Shown here one piece after another: positions 34,134 to 43,513 of a DNA stretch of 64,000 nt. The stretch comes from Aquibacillus sediminis. Its GTDB lineage: Bacteria > Bacillota > Bacilli > Bacillales > Amphibacillaceae. The notes under the pieces are model-generated. The model was not told the origin of the DNA. It ran no database searches and saw only the letters and a list, made by a program, of their open reading frames with translations. The translations under genes were made by a program, and so were the position numbers. Each line of letters opens with the position of its first letter. Position 1 is the stretch's first letter. The DNA is taken from NCBI RefSeq assembly GCF_005870085.1, contig NZ_SZNM01000020.1, positions 1-64,000 on the forward strand, given 5' to 3'.

Positions 34134-35489
34134 ATGGATCCTATCACCTTAACGCAAATGATCATGGCGGCGGTCTTAGGGGCTTTGATCTATACAATTA
34201 TTGGGATTGCGCCTGGAACAGATGAGACAGCTGTTCTCGCACCAGTTACATTAGTATTGGTATTAACAGGGGTGGATCCAGTAGTTATTTTAACTTTTTT
34301 CATTGCTTCGATTGTTGCCAAGAAATTAACGGATTCTGTTCCAGTTGCAGTAGCAGGTATACCTGGTGGTGTAATGGCTGCTCCAATGGTAGAACATGCC
34401 TTAGTCTTGAAAAAACATGGTAGATCAGATTTGGGTATTCGGAAAATGGCCTCAGGATCTGTCATTGGAACGCTTATATCTGTTCCGGTTAGTTTGTTTC
34501 TAGCTAATTTACTTACCCAATTCTCTGAGGTGATTAAGGAATATGCCGATCCTTTATTTTTTATTGGTGCTGTTATTTTAGCATTAATGAGTCGTAATAG
34601 GTGGATTGCATTAGCATCAATTGTCCCACTTGCTTTGTTAATTCAAGGCTTGCGTCATTTATATTGGGGAGTAGGTGTTGTACCAGAAGAGACGAATGTT
34701 TTTATTTCCTTTTTCTTAGGGATTACAATTGGTCCAGTCATTTTAACGTTATTTGAACTGTTGATTAAAGATAAACGAGACACGATGGAAAGACATAGTC
34801 ATAAGGAAATAGCGATAAACAAAAACGATCGTGTGAAAGAAATGCCTAATCCTTTTAAAATATTGTCAAGACAAGAACTAGGGATGAGTTCTGTTTCTTC
34901 TTTAATTGGGTCGGTTATTTTCATTATGAGTCCAGTAGGCATAACGATATTACTCGGAGAATTATTTACTAGACATATAAAAGACCCTGTCAAGCGGGCA
35001 TCACTAGCTATTTCAAGTATGGACGGGCTGACCAATGCAGCATACATTTCGGGAACATTAATTCCGCTTATTGCGTTAGGTATACCTCTATCACCTGTTG
35101 CAATTGGTCCAGCTAATGCATTATTTAATGCACCACCCGTATTTACGTTGGATCATAATATGCACCATATTCTATCAACAACAGATTATATTTGGGCAAC
35201 AATCATAGGGGCTATTGCTGCATTAGCGATTACTTATTTTGTTATTGTAAAATATTCACAACAAATTTGTGCGTTTGTATTTAAAAAGATTCCACATGAG
35301 GCCATGCTAGGTTTATTCTTTGGTTTAGTGTTATTATTGGCATATATGGATGCAGGCTGGATCAATATCGGTGGGGTCCTATTAATCGGTATTGTTGCAG
35401 GTGTTCTCCATCGTTGGGGTGTGAATTATGGTGTGCAATTCATGGTATTGTACGCTGCACCATGGATAATAACAAAATTAATTGGTTAA
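34134..35489 (+). CDS. TctA-family tripartite tricarboxylate transporter permease
   Basis: A 451-residue permease with about 11-12 helices. The N-terminal GIAPGTDETAVLAP and the G-I-P-G-G segment VAGIPGGVMAAPMVEHAL correspond to the conserved motif regions of TctA/DUF112 proteins. TctA normally works with TctB and a periplasmic TctC binding protein; no TctC is encoded here. The 91-residue protein just upstream may replace TctB. Substrate unknown, possibly a carboxylate. The mevalonate operon starts 50 bases after it. Confidence 0.8.
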   Translation: MDPITLTQMIMAAVLGALIYTIIGIAPGTDETAVLAPVTLVLVLTGVDPVVILTFFIASIVAKKLTDSVPVAVAGIPGGVMAAPMVEHALVLKKHGRSDLGIRKMASGSVIGTLISVPVSLFLANLLTQFSEVIKEYADPLFFIGAVILALMSRNRWIALASIVPLALLIQGLRHLYWGVGVVPEETNVFISFFLGITIGPVILTLFELLIKDKRDTMERHSHKEIAINKNDRVKEMPNPFKILSRQELGMSSVSSLIGSVIFIMSPVGITILLGELFTRHIKDPVKRASLAISSMDGLTNAAYISGTLIPLIALGIPLSPVAIGPANALFNAPPVFTLDHNMHHILSTTDYIWATIIGAIAALAITYFVIVKYSQQICAFVFKKIPHEAMLGLFFGLVLLLAYMDAGWINIGGVLLIGIVAGVLHRWGVNYGVQFMVLYAAPWIITKLIG

Positions 35490-35540
35490 AACAAAGACGA
35501 TAACTAGTTTTGGTTGCACCTGAGAAAGTGAGGTATGAAG

Positions 35541-36491
35541 ATGATCGAACTCCCACAAGAGATTGCTGTTGGTAGTGCACACAGCAAATTAATATTAATC
35601 GGAGAACATTCTGTTGTTTATGGTAAACCGGCAATCGCACTTCCCTTTCCGATGGTTGAAGTAACAGCCACTATTGAAAAGAAGGAAGGTACCGTTTTAT
35701 TAAACAGCAAATACTATCAAGGACCAATTGAACATATTCCTGAAAAAATGCAGGGGATTGCGGCATGTATCAAAGAAACTTTTCAACGACTTCAACAACC
35801 CTGTGAAGATATAACGATTCATTTACATTCTACGATCCCGATTGGGCGAGGGTTAGGATCAAGTGCAGCTATAGCATTAGCAATTGTGAGGAGTTTGTAT
35901 GCATACTTTGGCCAAGATGTATCAAAAGAAGAATTATTAGCGCTGGTTCACATTGCGGAAACTTATGCACATGGAAATCCCAGTGGAATTGATATGGCTG
36001 CAGCATGCAGTGATTATCCTATTTGGTTTGAGAAAGGAAGACAAATTGAATCCCTCTTTATAGGAGCACCTTTCCATCTCATCGTAGCGGATTCGGGACG
36101 AGTTGGCGATACACATACAGCTGTGGAAGGTATTCGAGAAAAATATCATAAAGATTATGTATCAACCGAACAAGCAATAACAAAATTAGGTGCGTGCACG
36201 GAACAAGCAAAAACTGCACTATTTAATGGGAAGGCGGAAATATTAGGTAAAATATTAAACGAAGCGCATTCCTTATTAACATCACTTGGTGTTAGTGATG
36301 ATGGGTTAAATGAGATGGTCTCTATTGCCCGAAAGGCGGGAGCTTTAGGTGCAAAATTAACTGGAGGCGGACGTGGTGGTTGTATCATTGCACTTGCTCG
36401 TAATAGTAGTGAAGCCAAAACGATTGCCGACAAGTTAAAACAAATGGGTGCTGCGAATACCTGGTATTTTACATTAAGTCAAAATGTATAG
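35541..36491 (+). CDS. mvaK1: Mevalonate kinase
   Basis: A 316-residue GHMP kinase that phosphorylates mevalonate at the 5 position. Motif 1 is LILIGEHSVVYGKPAIALP, motif 2 (ATP loop) PIGRGLGSSAAIA, and motif 3 KLTGGGRGGC. The first of four consecutive lower mevalonate genes in the order mvaK1-mvaD-mvaK2-fni known from staphylococci and lactic bacteria. ATG 35541 was preferred over the in-frame ATG at 35535, which is too near GTGAGG. Confidence 0.94.
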   Translation: MIELPQEIAVGSAHSKLILIGEHSVVYGKPAIALPFPMVEVTATIEKKEGTVLLNSKYYQGPIEHIPEKMQGIAACIKETFQRLQQPCEDITIHLHSTIPIGRGLGSSAAIALAIVRSLYAYFGQDVSKEELLALVHIAETYAHGNPSGIDMAAACSDYPIWFEKGRQIESLFIGAPFHLIVADSGRVGDTHTAVEGIREKYHKDYVSTEQAITKLGACTEQAKTALFNGKAEILGKILNEAHSLLTSLGVSDDGLNEMVSIARKAGALGAKLTGGGRGGCIIALARNSSEAKTIADKLKQMGAANTWYFTLSQNV

Positions 36492-36538
36492 ATTAGGATA
36501 CAAGTGTGAGGAAAGCCGATAGATAGGAGAGTTTAAGA

Positions 36539-37528
36539 TTGAAGGCAGTAGCAAAAGCACATACGAACATCGCCCTTATTAAGTATTGGGGCAAGCGGGA
36601 CGAACAACTATTTTTACCAATGAACAATAATTTATCCATTACGTTGGATAAATTTTATACTACAACTGCTGTACAGTTTCATGAACATTTACAAGAAGAT
36701 CATTTTATTCTGAATGGAGAATATGTGGATGGGGACGAAACAGCTAAAATAACTCGATTTCTTGATAAAATTCGGAGCCGTGCGGGCAAAAGTTTATTTG
36801 CGGAAGTCAAATCTGAAAATCAAGTTCCAACAGCTGCAGGGTTTGCTTCATCAGCGTCAGGCTTTGCAGCATTAGCAGCAGCTGCAACCAAAGCAATCGG
36901 CTTAGATGTGGATGATCGAACCTTATCGCAAATAGCTCGGCAAGGTTCAGGATCTGCCTGTAGGTCTATTTATGGTGGATATGTCGAATGGCAAAAAGGT
37001 GAACAGTCGGATGGCTCTGATTCTTATGCAAAACCAATTCTTGGAGAAAAGGATTGGGATGTTAGTATTTTGTCCGTCATGCTTGTTTCCAAAAAGAAAA
37101 AGGTATTAAGTCGTGAAGGCATGAAACGAACAGTCGAGACGTCACCTTTTTATTCGGGCTGGTTAGAAACAGTGGAAACAGACTTTCTTGATGCCAAAGA
37201 GGCTATTTCAAAGCGTGACTTTGAAGCATTAGGGTCTATTTTGGAAGCAAATGCATTAAAGATGCATGCAACGACTTTGGGGGCAAATCCGCCATTTATG
37301 TATTGGCAAAGTGCGACGATTGAAGTGATGGAACTCGTACAGGAATTACGATTAGCAGGCATACAAGCATATTTTACGATTGATGCCGGTCCAAATGTGA
37401 AAGTTGTTTGTCAACCTAAAGATGAACAAGCAGTTTATGAGGCACTAAAAGAATTGTCCGTTGTACAGGATGTATTAGTATGCCACCCAGGACCTGGAAT
37501 CTCCTATTTGCCTTCTACTGCATTATGA
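36539..37528 (+). CDS. mvaD: Diphosphomevalonate decarboxylase
   Basis: A 329-residue GHMP-fold enzyme that decarboxylates mevalonate diphosphate to isopentenyl diphosphate with ATP. The N-terminal AHTNIALIKYWGKRDE, the serine-rich loop AAGFASSASGFAALAAAA, and DAGPNVKVVC near the C-terminus are family signatures. TTG start with GGAG upstream. It lies 47 bases after mvaK1 and 55 before mvaK2, as part of one operon. Confidence 0.95.
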   Translation: MKAVAKAHTNIALIKYWGKRDEQLFLPMNNNLSITLDKFYTTTAVQFHEHLQEDHFILNGEYVDGDETAKITRFLDKIRSRAGKSLFAEVKSENQVPTAAGFASSASGFAALAAAATKAIGLDVDDRTLSQIARQGSGSACRSIYGGYVEWQKGEQSDGSDSYAKPILGEKDWDVSILSVMLVSKKKKVLSREGMKRTVETSPFYSGWLETVETDFLDAKEAISKRDFEALGSILEANALKMHATTLGANPPFMYWQSATIEVMELVQELRLAGIQAYFTIDAGPNVKVVCQPKDEQAVYEALKELSVVQDVLVCHPGPGISYLPSTAL

Positions 37529-37583
37529 TGAGAGAAGTCATTTTATGTACTGATTGGAAAGTATTAATAATGGGGTGATAGAA

Positions 37584-38687
37584 GTGCCGAGTTGTAACTA
37601 CCGGATTCAGGTACCTGGGAAACTATTTATTGCTGGTGAATATGCAGTATTGGAACCGGATCAACAAGCAATTGTCATTGCTGTCGATCGATACATAACA
37701 GCAACAGTTAGTTCAAGTGATAAGAATATCATTTCACTTCCAGATATCGGTTTTGATCAAGTGATATGGGAAAGTGAGCGGGAAAAGGTGCGGTTTGACC
37801 ATGATGACGTCAAACTACGATTTGTTCAGCATGCCATTCAAATCGTGCATCAATATTTATATGAACATGATATACAACAGCGTCCGTTTCGTTTAATGAT
37901 AACGAGTGAATTGGATGATAAGTCAGGTAAAAAGTTGGGGTTAGGTTCGAGTGCGGCTATTGTCGTAGCGGTTGTTTCAGCAATGTTACAACAATATCGT
38001 GAAAAAATTACGATTTCAAATGACATCGTGTTTAAGTTAGCGACAATTGCCCACTTACAAACACAGGGGAATGGTTCTGGTGCAGATGTAGCGGCATCCA
38101 CATATGGTGGCTGGCTTTGTTATGCTGCCTTTCAACCTAGTTGGATTCATGAACAAATGCAGCAGGAAATGCCAGTAAAAGAGTTAGTTGCAAAAGATTG
38201 GCCCCATTTACACATTTCACGAATAAAAGCCCCTAGCCATTTACAATTATGTGTAGGATGGACTGGTGATGCAGCATCAACAGGTCCAATGGTGAAGAGA
38301 ATTCTAACATTGAAAGAGACAGATGAAAGCTTTTATAACCAATTCTTGCAAGCTAGTTCAAGTGCTGTTAGTCAGTTAGTTAAGAGCTTCGAGATGAATG
38401 ATCACCAAGGTGCTATCGCAAGTTTAACCGAAAATCGTAAAGCATTGGTGGAACTTGGTGCACACACGGATGTTCCAATTGAAACAGTTGAATTACGTAA
38501 GTTGGCAGATATAGCAGAAAACTACGGAAGTGGCAAATCCTCTGGCGCTGGTGGTGGAGACTGTGGAATTGCATTTGTAACAGGAGAACAACAAGTAGGT
38601 CTACTGAGACAAGCTTGGGCAGATGTAAACATTACTATGCTTGATCTAAAGGTTTCCCCAAATGGAGCAAACTATGAGGTAGTTTAG
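37584..38687 (+). CDS. mvaK2: Phosphomevalonate kinase
   Basis: A 367-residue GHMP kinase that converts 5-phosphomevalonate to the diphosphate. Motif 1 is VPGKLFIAGEYAVLEP, motif 2 KLGLGSSAAIVVAVVS, and motif 3 KSSGAGGGDCGIAF. Start GTG 37584 follows GGGGTGA by about 8 bases and gives the family length; the longer frame begins without a ribosome site. It supplies MvaD in the same operon. Confidence 0.94.
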   Translation: MPSCNYRIQVPGKLFIAGEYAVLEPDQQAIVIAVDRYITATVSSSDKNIISLPDIGFDQVIWESEREKVRFDHDDVKLRFVQHAIQIVHQYLYEHDIQQRPFRLMITSELDDKSGKKLGLGSSAAIVVAVVSAMLQQYREKITISNDIVFKLATIAHLQTQGNGSGADVAASTYGGWLCYAAFQPSWIHEQMQQEMPVKELVAKDWPHLHISRIKAPSHLQLCVGWTGDAASTGPMVKRILTLKETDESFYNQFLQASSSAVSQLVKSFEMNDHQGAIASLTENRKALVELGAHTDVPIETVELRKLADIAENYGSGKSSGAGGGDCGIAFVTGEQQVGLLRQAWADVNITMLDLKVSPNGANYEVV

Positions 38688-38711
38688 ATATAGTGAATAA
38701 GGAGAATTTAT

Positions 38712-39740
38712 ATGGTTGACTCAATTAATCAAAGAAAATCCCAGCATATTGAAGTCGTTTTAAATGAGCATGTCACAGGTAATCAGATCACAACAGGCTT
38801 TGATGGAATAAAATTTGTTCACAATGCATTACCAGAAATTGACTTTGCTGAAATCAGTACGGATACATCTTTTTTAGGAAAGCAATTACAGACACCGTTT
38901 TTAATTAGCTCGATGACAGGTGGAGCGGCTCTAGCGGAAACGATTAACAAAAATTTAGCAATCGCGGCAGAAAACCGTGGATGGGCATTTGCATTGGGCT
39001 CAACACGTGCATTAGTAGAGAGTGAGGAACATCGCCCATCGTTTCAACTAAGAGAGTATGCTCCTACTATCCCGATTATTGCTAATTTAGGTGCTGTCCA
39101 ACTCAATTATGGTTTTGATGCTGAAAAGTGTCGACAGATTATAAATATTACGGATGCGGATGCGCTTGTACTTCATCTCAACAGTATCCAAGAAGTAATT
39201 CAACAAGGTGGAGACACGAACTTTAAAGATTTATTGAGTAAAATTGATAAATTGTGTGATCAATTGGATGTTCCTGTAGGTGTCAAGGAAGTTGGATGGG
39301 GCATTGATGGTACAACTGCTAAAGAATTAGTGAATGCAGGTATATCCTTTGTCGATGTAGCTGGTGCTGGTGGGACTTCATGGAGTCAAGTAGAGAAGTT
39401 TCGCTCAAATGAGCCGATTAAGAAAAAAGCTGCGGAAGCATTTACCGAATGGGGAATCCCAACAACTGCTAGTATTTCATCGGTAAAACAACAAGTTGAT
39501 CGCCAAACAATCATTGGTAGTGGTGGAATTCACACAGGTGTTGATGGGGCGAAGGCTATTGCGCTTGGAGCAGATATGGTTGGTTTTGGTCGATCAATAT
39601 TAGAAGCTGCAACGCAATCATCGGATGCAGTAGAAGAATGGATGGAAACACGAGAACTTGAGCTTCGCATGGCTATGTTTGGTATTGGTGCGGCGTCATT
39701 GGATCAATTAAAGACTACCGATCGGTTGATGATGAAGTAA
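38712..39740 (+). CDS. fni: Isopentenyl-diphosphate delta-isomerase, type 2 (FMN-dependent)
   Basis: A 342-residue TIM-barrel flavoenzyme interconverting IPP and DMAPP. It shows SSMTGGA near the N-terminus, GVKEVGWGI in the middle, and the FMN-phosphate loop GSGGIHTGVDGAKAIALGADMVG. The N-terminal Q-R-K-x-x-H segment (NQRKSQHIEVVL) is typical. Last gene of the mevalonate operon, followed by a terminator. HMG-CoA synthase and reductase are not in the window. Confidence 0.95.
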   Translation: MVDSINQRKSQHIEVVLNEHVTGNQITTGFDGIKFVHNALPEIDFAEISTDTSFLGKQLQTPFLISSMTGGAALAETINKNLAIAAENRGWAFALGSTRALVESEEHRPSFQLREYAPTIPIIANLGAVQLNYGFDAEKCRQIINITDADALVLHLNSIQEVIQQGGDTNFKDLLSKIDKLCDQLDVPVGVKEVGWGIDGTTAKELVNAGISFVDVAGAGGTSWSQVEKFRSNEPIKKKAAEAFTEWGIPTTASISSVKQQVDRQTIIGSGGIHTGVDGAKAIALGADMVGFGRSILEAATQSSDAVEEWMETRELELRMAMFGIGAASLDQLKTTDRLMMK

Positions 39741-39763
39741 TAAGTAAAACATAATAGCTTCTT

Positions 39764-39799
39764 AAAAAACTCTTGAGGAATAATCCTCAAGGGTTTTTT
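39764..39799 (+). terminator. Terminator of the mevalonate operon
   Basis: CTTGAGGA (39772-39779) pairs with TCCTCAAG (39784-39791), with A's before and TTTTTT after. Confidence 0.8.
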
Positions 39800-39878
39800 G
39801 TAGTTATGATAAAAATATTGTAAAGGCATAGCATAGATATAAACATAAGGAGAATCCCAATAGAATGGAGGCGTTTCT

Positions 39879-40010
39879 GTGAAGGAACAAGTAGGTTCAT
39901 GTAGCGAGTGCGGTAAAAGTGTTTACTGCCTTGAAGGGTTCTTAAATGGTGTGATTGAAGAAGGAAGATTATATTGTTTTACATGTGCTGATCAAGAAGC
40001 GGATGATTAG
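39879..40010 (+). CDS. Small zinc-ribbon-like protein (43 residues)
   Basis: A short frame begins GTG 39879, 7 bases after TGGAGG, and ends TAG 40010. The protein has CSECGK near the N-terminus and CFTC near the C-terminus, a C-x2-C/C-x2-C pair of a zinc ribbon. It is acidic. I do not know the family; the good ribosome site and paired cysteines argue that it is real. Confidence 0.6.
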   Translation: MKEQVGSCSECGKSVYCLEGFLNGVIEEGRLYCFTCADQEADD

Positions 40011-40029
40011 TATTTTTAATTGCGCAGTT

Positions 40030-40660
40030 GCTGTATACTGTTCATTATCTTTTGTTTACACTAATTGATAAGAATACTATGAAGTCGCTGCGGCAGAACA
40101 CTCCATCTCGTATGGGTCAAGGTCTCAGCCCCTGATCTGCTCTGAATCGTGAAGGATGTAGACGATTACGGTCTAAACGTTCCCTGGATCTGCTCTAAAG
40201 TATAAAACCAGTAAACGATTACGGTCTAAACGTTCCCTGGATCTGCTCTAAAGCATGAAACCAGTAGACGATTACAGTCTAAACGTTCCCCGGATCTGCT
40301 CTAAAGCATAAAACCAGTAGACGATTACGGTCTAAACGTTCCCTGGATCTGCTCTAAAGCATGAAACCAGTAGACGATTACAGTCTAAACGTTCCCCGGA
40401 TCTGTTCTAAAGTATAAAACCAGTAAACGATTACGGTCTAAACGTTCCCCGGATTTGCTCTAAAGTATAAAACCAGTAAACGATTACGATCTAAACGTTC
40501 CCTGGATCTGCTCTAAAGTATGAAACCAGTAAATGATTACGGTCTAAACGTTCCCTGGATCTGCTCTAAAGTATGAAACCAGTAAACGATTACGGTCTAA
40601 ACGTTCCCTGGATTTGCTCCAAACCATAAAACCAGAAGACGTTACTGCGTAGTATATAAC
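40030..40660. repeat. R1 composite element, copy II, with internal tandem array
   Basis: Outer ends GCTGTATACTG and GTTACTGCGTAGTATATAAC match those of copy I. The left inner module GTCGCTGCGGCAGAACACTCC (from 40084) is kept; the middle is replaced by 53-bp repeats. The segment 40661-40895 contains no gene that I can support. Confidence 0.6.
40162..40638 (+). repeat. 53-bp tandem repeat array, nine units
   Basis: Units begin at 40162, 40215, 40268, 40321, 40374, 40427, 40480, 40533 and 40586, each opening ACGATTAC. Core words are GTCTAAACGTTCCC, GATCTGCTCTAAAG and AAAACCAGTA. Variants GCATAAAACCAGTAGACG and GTATAAAACCAGTAAACG form blocks, and units 3 and 5 share ACAGTC plus CCCCGG, implying a two-unit step in expansion. 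There are no unique spacers and no reading frame of note. Confidence 0.92.
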
Positions 40661-40895
40661 TACTGTGTAGTAATATTTTGGAAATATTCTACTTTACTTA
40701 AGAAAAAGGATTATTCACATGTGAAACCCAAACTGAGCAGGCAGTCAACCCATATCACTTGATTGCCTGTTCACCTTTCATTATAGTTATTTAAGTGACA
40801 GTAATTGGATAAATTTCGGTGAAACGGGGAACGTAACCTTAGATTGTACAATAGTCCAATACTTACATAATATTAATGACAACAGGAGGTAAATG

Positions 40896-41819
40896 ATGCT
40901 TAATTTGAGAAAAACATTTCTTGCTACAATTTTATTAGCTGTTATCGCTATCCTTGCTGCATGTGGTGGGGCTGATAATGATGAGGGAGAAACAGATGGT
41001 AATAACGAAAATCAAACAGGCGAAAGTAAAGGTTCGATCTCAATTGGGATGAATAATTGGGCTGAAAACGTAGCGGTTTCTAATATGTGGAAAATTATTT
41101 TAGAAGAAAAAGGCTACGAGGTAGACCTAACATCTGTAGAAAAAGGTGTGTTATATGAAGGGTTGTCAAATGGAGATCTAGACATTGGTATGGAAATTTG
41201 GTTACCAAACACGGATCAACATTTCTATGAAGAACATAAAGATACGATTGATTGGCGTGAAGAGTGGTATCAAGGTACGGACCTTGCCTTGGTTGTGCCA
41301 TCATTTGTAGAAGAAGTGAATAGTATTGAAGATCTAAACGAACATAGGGAATTGTTTGAGTCTGAAATCAAGGGGATTGATCCAGGGTCTAGTATTATGG
41401 GATTGACAGAAGAAGTTATTGACCAGTATGAGTTAGAATATGAATTGCTTCCTTCATCTGAACCAACAATGCTAGCAGAGTTAGATAATTATATGAACCA
41501 TCATCAACAACCAATTCTTGTGACACTTTGGAAGCCGCACTGGGCATTTGCGGAGATGGACTTGAAAATTTTAGAAGATCCAAAAAATGTTTATGGTGAT
41601 ACTGAAAATATTTCATATGCTGCTAGATTAGGTTTTGAAGAAGATTACCCACAAGTGGCGGAGTGGTTTGATAACTTTATGTTAAATGACATGCAATTAG
41701 GTAGCTTGATGGCATCTCTTAATGAAGCAGATTCTGAGCCAGAGGGTGCTCAGGCTTGGATTGATGAAAATAGAGAACTAATTGAAGAATGGCTAACAAG
41801 TAGTTCGGATTCAGAATAA
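40896..41819 (+). CDS. Glycine betaine ABC transporter substrate-binding lipoprotein (OpuAC-like)
   Basis: A 307-residue lipoprotein. The signal peptide MLNLRKTFLATILLAVIAIL ends in a lipobox with Cys23 (AAC), followed by an acidic linker. The OpuAC domain has NWAENVAVS, KGVLYEGLSNGDLDIGMEIW and aromatic residues suited to bind a quaternary ammonium. No permease or ATPase gene is adjacent, so it must work with a system elsewhere. ATG 40896 is 6 bases from AGGAGG. A role in osmoprotection is inferred. Confidence 0.88.
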   Translation: MLNLRKTFLATILLAVIAILAACGGADNDEGETDGNNENQTGESKGSISIGMNNWAENVAVSNMWKIILEEKGYEVDLTSVEKGVLYEGLSNGDLDIGMEIWLPNTDQHFYEEHKDTIDWREEWYQGTDLALVVPSFVEEVNSIEDLNEHRELFESEIKGIDPGSSIMGLTEEVIDQYELEYELLPSSEPTMLAELDNYMNHHQQPILVTLWKPHWAFAEMDLKILEDPKNVYGDTENISYAARLGFEEDYPQVAEWFDNFMLNDMQLGSLMASLNEADSEPEGAQAWIDENRELIEEWLTSSSDSE

Positions 41820-41825
41820 AGCAAA

Positions 41826-41863
41826 AGTCAACACTCATAATCACTTATGAGTGTTGATTTTTT
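41826..41863 (+). terminator. Terminator after the betaine-binding gene
   Basis: TCAACACTCATAA (41828-41840) pairs with TTATGAGTGTTGA (41845-41857), followed by TTTTTT. Confidence 0.85.
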
Positions 41864-42040
41864 TAGGTAAGTCTTGATCATAGAAGTTTACTGTGGTCGT
41901 GTTTTCTGTATAGAATCGTGTCGAACAAAAGTAAAGCTTGATTGCTTTACTATCGCACCTATAAAATTTATAATTATTAGAAAACTATATGTTAGTCTAA
42001 TTTTAAATACCATTAATTATGTAAAAGGGGATTTTTAAAG

Positions 42041-42949
42041 ATGCCAATTAAAGTTCCAGATCATCTTCCAGCAAAAGATTTGCTGAAAGAAGAGAACATA
42101 TTTGTGATGGATGAGAGTCGGGCTTTTAAGCAGGATATTCGGCCGCTTAAGATTGTGATTCTTAACCTCATGCCGTTAAAAGAGAAAACAGAAACACAAT
42201 TCTTACGACTATTGGCGAATAGCCCATTACAACTAGAAGTAACCCTTTTACATCCTAGTACACATACATCGAAAAATACGCCACACAAACATTTGCAATT
42301 ATTTTATAAGACGATTGAAGATGTAAAGGATAGTAAATTTGATGGAATGATTATTACTGGTGCTCCAATTGAACAGCTTCCTTTTGAAGACATTAATTAC
42401 TGGGAGGAATTGACCGAAATTATGGACTGGAGTGTCGAAAATGTAACGTCCACGTTCCATAGCTGTTGGGGGGCCTTAGCTGGACTGTATCATCATTATG
42501 GGGTATCGAAATACAATTTAATTGAAAAAAGGTATGGGGTATATACACACCGAATCAATGGATCGAACATAAAGTTATTAAGTGGATTTGATGAGGAGTT
42601 TGTTGCTCCACACTCTCGAATCGCAGATGTTAGGCGTGAAGATGTAGAAGCGGTTTCTGAATTGGATATTTTAAGTGAGTCAGATAAAGCAGGTATTTAC
42701 TTAGCGGCATCAAAGGATGGTAAGCAAATATTTGTAACAGGTCATCCAGAATATGATGCATGTACATTGCAAGAAGAATATGAACGGGATCGTAAAAATG
42801 GTTTAAAAACAAAAATGCCGGAAAATTATTTCCCGGATGATAATACTGCTAATCGTCCATTACTAAGGTGGCGTTCCCATGCTAATTTATTAATTTCTAA
42901 TTGGTTAAATTATTATGTTTATCAAGAAACACCATATGAACTTAGGTAG
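42041..42949 (+). CDS. metA: Homoserine O-acyltransferase MetA
   Basis: A 302-residue class I glutamine-amidotransferase-like fold enzyme. It acylates homoserine at the first step of methionine synthesis; in Bacillus the acyl group is acetyl. The nucleophilic cysteine is in [18 protein letters not shown] and the catalytic His/Glu in VTGHPEYD. The N-terminal [15 protein letters not shown] is typical. No S-box riboswitch is visible in the 170-bp leader, so control differs from many Bacillus methionine genes (inference). Confidence 0.95.
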   Translation: MPIKVPDHLPAKDLLKEENIFVMDESRAFKQDIRPLKIVILNLMPLKEKTETQFLRLLANSPLQLEVTLLHPSTHTSKNTPHKHLQLFYKTIEDVKDSKFDGMIITGAPIEQLPFEDINYWEELTEIMDWSVENVTSTFHSCWGALAGLYHHYGVSKYNLIEKRYGVYTHRINGSNIKLLSGFDEEFVAPHSRIADVRREDVEAVSELDILSESDKAGIYLAASKDGKQIFVTGHPEYDACTLQEEYERDRKNGLKTKMPENYFPDDNTANRPLLRWRSHANLLISNWLNYYVYQETPYELR

Positions 42950-42952
42950 AAT

Positions 42953-42986
42953 GAAAAGGGTGTCGTGAGGTAGCTGACACCCTTGC
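42953..42986. terminator. Terminator between metA and the convergent CMD gene
   Basis: AAGGGTGTC pairs with GACACCCTT. On the minus strand the stem is followed by TTTTC, so it mainly serves the CMD gene. Confidence 0.6.
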
Positions 42987-43012
42987 AATTGTGTTGATGT
43001 ATGTACAACAAT

Positions 43013-43387
43013 TTAATGTTTTACATCATTGTAATAATCGAACGTGTCTACGGCTAACGTAACACCTTGAGAAAAGGCTGCTCCACCACCTAATGCAGCA
43101 CTTACAGCAATTGTTTCCATGATCTCATCTTCTGTTGCTCCATGTTCAACTGCACCTTTTGTATGATACATAATGCAATATTCGTCTTGAGAGTAAAGAC
43201 TAATACCAAGCGCCATTAACTGCTTTTCCTTTTGGTCAATTGCTCCTTTTTCGAAACATGCTTCAGTAAAATCAAAGTAACCTTGAGTCATCTTAGGTAA
43301 GCGTTTCTTAATTCTAGAACTACCCTCTTTATAGTCTAAAATCGACTCATCGAAAAAGTTATACATTTCTTCAGAATTTATATCCAT
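43013..43387 (-). CDS. Carboxymuconolactone decarboxylase (CMD)-family protein
   Basis: A 124-residue helical protein of the AhpD/CMD group. The E-x2-C-x3-H motif is seen as DEYCIMYHTKGAVEHGATEDEI, and the GGGAAFSQGV helix follows. AhpD-type members have C-x2-C for peroxide reduction; here the second cysteine is absent and H is kept, so a peroxidase role is less likely. Function unknown. GGAGG (as CCTCC) precedes the ATG. Confidence 0.82.
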   Translation of the reverse strand: MDINSEEMYNFFDESILDYKEGSSRIKKRLPKMTQGYFDFTEACFEKGAIDQKEKQLMALGISLYSQDEYCIMYHTKGAVEHGATEDEIMETIAVSAALGGGAAFSQGVTLAVDTFDYYNDVKH

Positions 43388-43513
43388 ATTTCCGCCTCCA
43401 GTTCGTTATTGTTACAGTATTAGTATCATGAGAAAGGTCATAAATATTCATATACGAACATATTTTACATATGGATTCATTTCATAAACGTTGTCGCTTT
43501 TTAATTCACAATA

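Noticed and set aside
40162-40638. Regularly spaced repeats that might be a CRISPR array
   Set aside because: The whole 53-bp unit repeats head to tail with no unique spacers, and no cas genes are present.
41870-42040. S-box (SAM) riboswitch or T-box before metA
   Set aside because: No conserved core sequence or terminator/antiterminator pair is visible in the short leader.
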